Made by a program: the position numbers and the translations under genes
NCBI RefSeq assembly: GCF_028290625.1
Contig: NZ_JAQGJM010000009.1
Location: 186,001 to 250,000 of the forward strand
Direction: 5' to 3'
Source: Devosia sp.
GTDB lineage: Bacteria > Pseudomonadota > Alphaproteobacteria > Rhizobiales > Devosiaceae
Length of the DNA stretch: 64,000 nucleotides
The notes under the pieces: model-generated
The model's input: only the letters and a program-made list of their open reading frames with translations
Databases searched by the model: none
Told to the model about the DNA's origin: nothing
In this document: piece by piece, positions 60,872 to 64,000 of the stretch
Layout: each line of letters starts with the position of its first letter
How positions within the stretch are numbered: position 1 is the stretch's first letter

Positions 60872-61162
60872 TTGATCCGCCATATCGTCTTCTTCACCGC
60901 CAAGACCTCCGATAATCTCGACGCGATCTGCGAGGGGCTTATGCTGCTGGGCACCATCCCGCATTCGCGCCATTTCGAGGTGACGCGCAATTCGAAGGTG
61001 GACCAGATCTCCAACGAGATCGATGTGGTGGTCTATGCCGAATTCGAGAATGCGGCGGCGCTGGCGGCGTACAAGGCCCATCCGACTTACGCCGAAGCGA
61101 CGGAGCGAGTGCGCCCGCTGCGGGAATTGCGGTTTTCGGCGGACGTGAAGGCGCAAGGGTAG
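60872..61162 (+). CDS. Dabb (stress-responsive A/B barrel) protein
   Basis: 96 aa from a TTG start with GGAG seven bases upstream. RHIVFFTAK, then VDVVVYAEFENAAALAAYKAHPTYAEATERVRPL, is the Dabb pattern (ferredoxin-like dimer barrel). No function is agreed. The frame is open from 60767, but that includes sequence overlapping the MFS promoter area, so the TTG is favoured. Confidence 0.82.
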   Translation: MIRHIVFFTAKTSDNLDAICEGLMLLGTIPHSRHFEVTRNSKVDQISNEIDVVVYAEFENAAALAAYKAHPTYAEATERVRPLRELRFSADVKAQG

Positions 61163-61219
61163 CCTCGTCTGCAACCGTAGTGCGGGGCGAAGCTCGATAC
61201 TCTCACCACCACCGTCCTT

Positions 61220-61302
61220 CCCGCGGACTTGATCCGCGGGTCACTCGCAGCACACACAAAGCTCGGTGCCTCTCGCAGAGGCCCGCGGGTCAAGCCCGCG
61301 GG
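61220..61302. repeat. Composite palindromic repeat, copy 3
   Basis: CCCGCGGACTTGATCCGCGGG and CCCGCGGGTCAAGCCCGCGGG, 41 bases apart; the inner 41 bases also include a small stem (CTCTGCGAGAG type). Lies between the Dabb gene and grxD. Confidence 0.75.
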
Positions 61303-61388
61303 AAGGATCGTAGGTGGAGGCGATCGGTGTCGATCAAAACAAAACGCCGGCCCATTGGACCGGCGTTCTAAATACCGTCACACTGAAA

Positions 61389-61724
61389 TCAGGCGGTCTG
61401 CTTGACCGGGATGCCAGCGGCTTCGAGGTGGCTCTGCAATTCGCCCGCCTGGAACATTTCGCGCACGATATCGGCGCCGCCGACGAACTCGCCCTTGACG
61501 TAGAGCTGTGGAATGGTCGGCCAGTTGGTGTAGGCCTTGATGCCATCACGCAGCTCGGCGCTTTCCAGCACATTGGCGCTGCCATATTCGAGGCCGAGAT
61601 AGTTCAGGATCTGCACGACTTGGCCCGAAAAACCACACTGCGGAAAGTCCGGCGAGCCCTTCATGAACAGGAACACGTCGTTGTTCTTCACCTTCTCGTC
61701 GATGAACGCGTTGATATCGGTCAT
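61389..61724 (-). CDS. grxD: Monothiol glutaredoxin GrxD
   Basis: 111 aa. CGFS active site in PQCGFSGQV, then [20 protein letters not shown] for glutathione binding. It binds [2Fe-2S] clusters, often with BolA, and BolA is encoded 2 kb away on the same strand. The frame opens at 61790; ATG at 61724 is the family start. Ends 86 bases after repeat copy 3. Confidence 0.95.
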   Translation of the reverse strand: MTDINAFIDEKVKNNDVFLFMKGSPDFPQCGFSGQVVQILNYLGLEYGSANVLESAELRDGIKAYTNWPTIPQLYVKGEFVGGADIVREMFQAGELQSHLEAAGIPVKQTA

Positions 61725-61831
61725 GGGTCGCTGCCTTTCTGGAGTCCGGGGGAGGGCCGGGAAATTGTTGGTCCATAAATAGGACTTCAAAGCGGCGCTG
61801 TCGAGGGCTTCATCGGTATTTGACGATAGGG

Positions 61832-62386
61832 CTAGGGCGTCTGGTAACAGCGGGTGCCTTTGCCGGGTTCGACCGACGCGGTAGTAAAGGCGTAGAAGCG
61901 TTCCTCGCCGATGATGGCGCCCATGCCCCCCGCGGTGAGTTCATCGTAACGCGGGCAGGTCTGCGGCGTGGCAGGGCCCGCGGGCGCATAATAGTGCACG
62001 CCCAGCTCGGAGATTTCCACGTCCTGGGCATCGGCCCTCAGGATCGGGCCGGGCTCCAGATTGTAGACCACAAGGAAATATTGCGGGCCGGTGGATTCGG
62101 TGAGCACCAGCAGGTCGTCGGCAATGGCCTGAAAATAGAGCTGGTTGCCGTCGTCGGCGAAGAATTCGCGGGTGAAGGGCGCGTCCACGCTGCAGGGATT
62201 GACCTGGTCCGGCGCGGTGAAGTCACCGACGCGGAAGCTGGTGCCGCCACCGGCGGCGGGAATGCCGATGACGTAGTGCAGGCCGTTGTCGTGGCATTCG
62301 AGTGCCTGATCCGGCGTGGTTTCTTGCGCAAAAGCTGCGGGCACGCAGAGGGCGAGCAGGGTGGCGACGATGAAGGGGCGGATCAT
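61832..62386 (-). CDS. Exported protein of unknown function
   Basis: 184 aa with a Sec signal peptide (about residues 1-20, AAFAQ cleavage). GGAG lies four bases before a good spacer to the ATG at 62386. Four or five cysteines (in [32 protein letters not shown]) could form two disulfides. No family recognised. The frame is open to 62581, without meaning. It is between grxD and the HAD gene, on the same strand. Confidence 0.75.
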   Translation of the reverse strand: MIRPFIVATLLALCVPAAFAQETTPDQALECHDNGLHYVIGIPAAGGGTSFRVGDFTAPDQVNPCSVDAPFTREFFADDGNQLYFQAIADDLLVLTESTGPQYFLVVYNLEPGPILRADAQDVEISELGVHYYAPAGPATPQTCPRYDELTAGGMGAIIGEERFYAFTTASVEPGKGTRCYQTP

Positions 62387-62465
62387 TTTGGCTCCGGGCC
62401 AGTGACGGTGACGATGCCGTGTTTTGGCGGAGGGGCGATGAACTGCGGGTGAATTGGACCGGTGG

Positions 62466-63095
62466 CTAAGATAGCCGTTCTGCGATCCAGGGGTGACCGA
62501 TGAAATCGGCGATGGTGTCGAACTGGACCGCGTCCCAGCCGGCGGCGCGGGCGCCGGTGATGACCTTGGGCGTGTCATCAAAGAACAGCGGCGGCTCGGA
62601 CTGGGGGCCGATGCGGTCCATGATGAAATCGAAAAAGGCGGGGGCGGGCTTGAGGGCGCCGATGCGGGCTGAGTAGAAAATATCCACGAACAGCTCGCTC
62701 ATGCCCAATTGCTGCCAGAGCCAGAGGGCGCGCATGTGCTCCTGGTTGGTGGCGACGTAGAGCGTCAGGTCCTTGCGCTGCTTGAGCTGTTTGACCAGCG
62801 CCAGCAGCGGATGATTGAGCTTGGTGTCGTGGGTCATCCAGTAATGGGCGAAGACCATGGGCGAGCCCTTGAAACCCATCGAGGGCAGGCGTCGCTCCAG
62901 CGCGTGGATCAACGACATCTCGCCGATGATCACCTTCTTGATGAAGACGTCGAAGATGAACTCTGCGCGAAAGCGATCGGGATCAACCCCGAGATCGGCG
63001 AGCAGGGTTTCGTCCCAGCGCTGCTGCAGTTCCGGACGGGCGTGATAGCCGTGCACCAGCACGCCATCGACATCGAGGAAGACGGCGCGGTTCAT
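62466..63095 (-). CDS. HAD-superfamily hydrolase
   Basis: 209 aa. Motif I FLDVDGVL (nucleophile first Asp, acid second), motif II in LYVATNQEH, Lys in RIGALKPAPAFF and motif IV FFDDTPKVITGARAAG. Probable small-molecule phosphatase. Frame opens at 63233; ATG at 63095 overlaps the HIT stop (ATGA), so the start is certain. It is the end of a bolA-DUF6665-HIT-HAD unit. Confidence 0.9.
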   Translation of the reverse strand: MNRAVFLDVDGVLVHGYHARPELQQRWDETLLADLGVDPDRFRAEFIFDVFIKKVIIGEMSLIHALERRLPSMGFKGSPMVFAHYWMTHDTKLNHPLLALVKQLKQRKDLTLYVATNQEHMRALWLWQQLGMSELFVDIFYSARIGALKPAPAFFDFIMDRIGPQSEPPLFFDDTPKVITGARAAGWDAVQFDTIADFIGHPWIAERLS

Positions 63096-63496
63096 GCGTC
63101 TGCATCCAGTAGTTTGACGGGGCGGAGCACGCGGCGCAAGCCGGCGCCCTCGTTGATCTCGCCCTTGAAGCGGGGAATAATGTGCATGTGGGTGTGAAAG
63201 ACGCTCTGGCCGCCGACGGCGCCGACGTTCCATCCGACGGTGAAACCGTCAGGTCTGTGAGGAGCCAGCCGCTCCCTGGCTTTGGCCATCATCTCGCCAA
63301 GGCCGGCCCATTCGGTGGCATTCAGCTCGAACGGCGTTTCGCTGTGGCGCCGTGGGATGATCATAATGCCGTGGGGACTGAGGGGATCGATGCTGCCGAG
63401 GCAGAAGAAATGATCGCTCTCAAGCCACGGCGTGTCGACCAGCAAATTATTGGCGAGGCAGAAGCGGCAGCCGGGCTCGCTCTGCATATGGTTCAC
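63092..63496 (-). CDS. HIT-family protein
   Basis: 134 aa nucleotide-binding hydrolase. HTHMHIIPR is the HxHxH catalytic motif, in the text QSVFHTHMHIIPRF. N-terminal GCRFCLANN holds a CxxC zinc pair, and HGIMIIPRRHSETPFELNATE is family-typical. Start overlaps the DUF6665 stop (ATGA), as does its stop with the HAD start, so the four genes are translationally coupled. Confidence 0.92.
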   Translation of the reverse strand: MNHMQSEPGCRFCLANNLLVDTPWLESDHFFCLGSIDPLSPHGIMIIPRRHSETPFELNATEWAGLGEMMAKARERLAPHRPDGFTVGWNVGAVGGQSVFHTHMHIIPRFKGEINEGAGLRRVLRPVKLLDADA

Positions 63497-63819
63497 TTGC
63501 GCCGTGCCGGCATTGCACCAAGACCGACAAGCACTTCGGGCGGAATCTTGAGTTCTTGAATTACGTCGGTGTGGCGCCGGAAGCCGACCAGTTCGCGCTG
63601 CACGAAATATTGCCAGACCTGTTGGCGGGCCTCGGCGAGGCGCTGGTCGCGGTCGGTTGTGGCGGCAGCAAGAGCCGCAATGGCGTCGATGACGTGGCGT
63701 TCGGCGGCGCCGAGCGAGGAGGCGCGCTCGGCCAGGATTTCGTGATCGAGCGCAGTGGTGCCGGCCTCGGGCCGCACCATGCGGATCAGGTCGAGCGATT
63801 CGCGCAGCGAGGACGCCAT
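63493..63819 (-). CDS. DUF6665 family protein
   Basis: 108 aa soluble helical protein. ALDHEILAERASSLGAAERHVIDAI and QQVWQYFVQRELVGFRRHTDVIQELKIPPEVL match what I recall of DUF6665 in Rhizobiales. Function unknown. The ATG is one base after the bolA stop; its stop overlaps the HIT start. Confidence 0.75.
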   Translation of the reverse strand: MASSLRESLDLIRMVRPEAGTTALDHEILAERASSLGAAERHVIDAIAALAAATTDRDQRLAEARQQVWQYFVQRELVGFRRHTDVIQELKIPPEVLVGLGAMPARRK

Positions 63820-63820
63820 G

Positions 63821-64000
63821 CTATTCGGGGGCGCTGGTTTGCAGGGCGAGGGCGTGGAGCGCGCCGCCCATGTCGCCTTGCAGGGCGGCATAGACGAGCT
63901 GATGCTGCTGCACGCGGGTTTTGCCGCGGAATTGCTCGGAAATCACCGTGGCGGCCCAGTGATCGCCGTCGCCGGCCAGGTCACGGATTTCGATGGAGGC
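63821..64000 (-). CDS. bolA: BolA-family protein (C-terminal part)
   Basis: 59 residues are visible, running off the right edge. The sequence has ASIEIRDLAGDGDHWAATVISEQFRGKTRVQQHQLVYAAL in two parts, the BolA fold with the glutaredoxin-binding His. BolA proteins pair with GrxD to hold [2Fe-2S] clusters; grxD is at 61389 on the same strand. First gene of the bolA-DUF6665-HIT-HAD unit within this window. Confidence 0.92.
   Translation of the reverse strand, partial: ASIEIRDLAGDGDHWAATVISEQFRGKTRVQQHQLVYAALQGDMGGALHALALQTSAPE

Noticed and set aside
1-64000. CRISPR arrays, tRNA or rRNA genes, insertion sequences, prophage
   Set aside because: No regular direct repeats with spacers, no cloverleaf-like or rRNA sequence, and no transposase or phage protein was recognised by reading; a covariance-model search would be decisive.

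Overview
This window comes from the chromosome of a GC-rich alphaproteobacterium, most likely of the order Hyphomicrobiales (Rhizobiales). The lineage call rests on the regulatory and flagellar set (flbT, fliX, the hybrid kinase CckA, CtrA-type promoter boxes), a DksA with only one of the usual zinc cysteines, and small families I know mainly from this order (DUF6468, DUF6665, DUF2237). A Devosia-like genus is my best guess, but no marker here proves it. I found no tRNA, rRNA, insertion sequence, prophage or CRISPR array; the window reads as core chromosome with ordinary accessory metabolism.

Layout. Bases 1-28300 are a flagellar cluster of alternating operons: flbT (partial) and flagellin; a small unknown gene, flgN-like, a rod-binding protein and flgI (minus); fliX and dksA (plus); then an inserted metabolic and sensory block (treZ, a chemoreceptor, an M32 carboxypeptidase, two tiny glycine-rich membrane proteins); flgF-flgG-flgA-flgH (minus); fliL-fliM-DUF6468-motE-large TPR protein (plus); fliO-fliP (minus); flgB-flgC-fliE-fliQ-fliR-flhB (plus). 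Next comes cckA, the kinase at the top of the CtrA pathway. Three divergent flagellar promoter regions (near 4.5, 16.3 and 24.7 kb) each carry a TTAA-N7-TTAA type CtrA box and palindromes of the form CGGCA-N5-TGCCG, which resemble FlbD (ftr) enhancers. The flgI and flgF promoters also have GG-N10-GC sigma-54 elements. This fits a CtrA to FliX/FlbD to sigma-54 hierarchy of the Caulobacter kind.

Bases 31-64 kb are mostly housekeeping and accessory genes: two ArsR/SRPBCC regulator pairs, an aldo/keto reductase next to an AraD1/GguC-type hydrolase, recA with an SOS-like box, alaS, two tandem EamA transporters, a methyltransferase, a von Willebrand A protein, a GIN-domain protein, icd, a fabF-type ketosynthase, two tandem GNAT acetyltransferases, a TrmJ-type methyltransferase, rpsD, a BacA/SbmA-like transporter, ttcA, an inositol-phosphatase family enzyme, a serine-glyoxylate type aminotransferase, a solitary clpP, three MFS transporters, grxD, and a bolA-DUF6665-HIT-HAD cluster at the right edge.

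Intergenic space is rich in palindromic elements. Three copies of a composite repeat (two inverted 21-bp palindromes) lie at 10.6, 57.3 and 61.2 kb, a second family lies at 26.1 and 55.2 kb, and a heavily folded stretch follows rpsD. I do not see a clear new defence or biosynthetic system. The most interesting items are the shared promoter architecture of the flagellar operons, the two tiny paralogous membrane proteins, ribosome-binding sites buried in hairpins, and the uncharacterised DUF6468/TPR partners of the motor genes.
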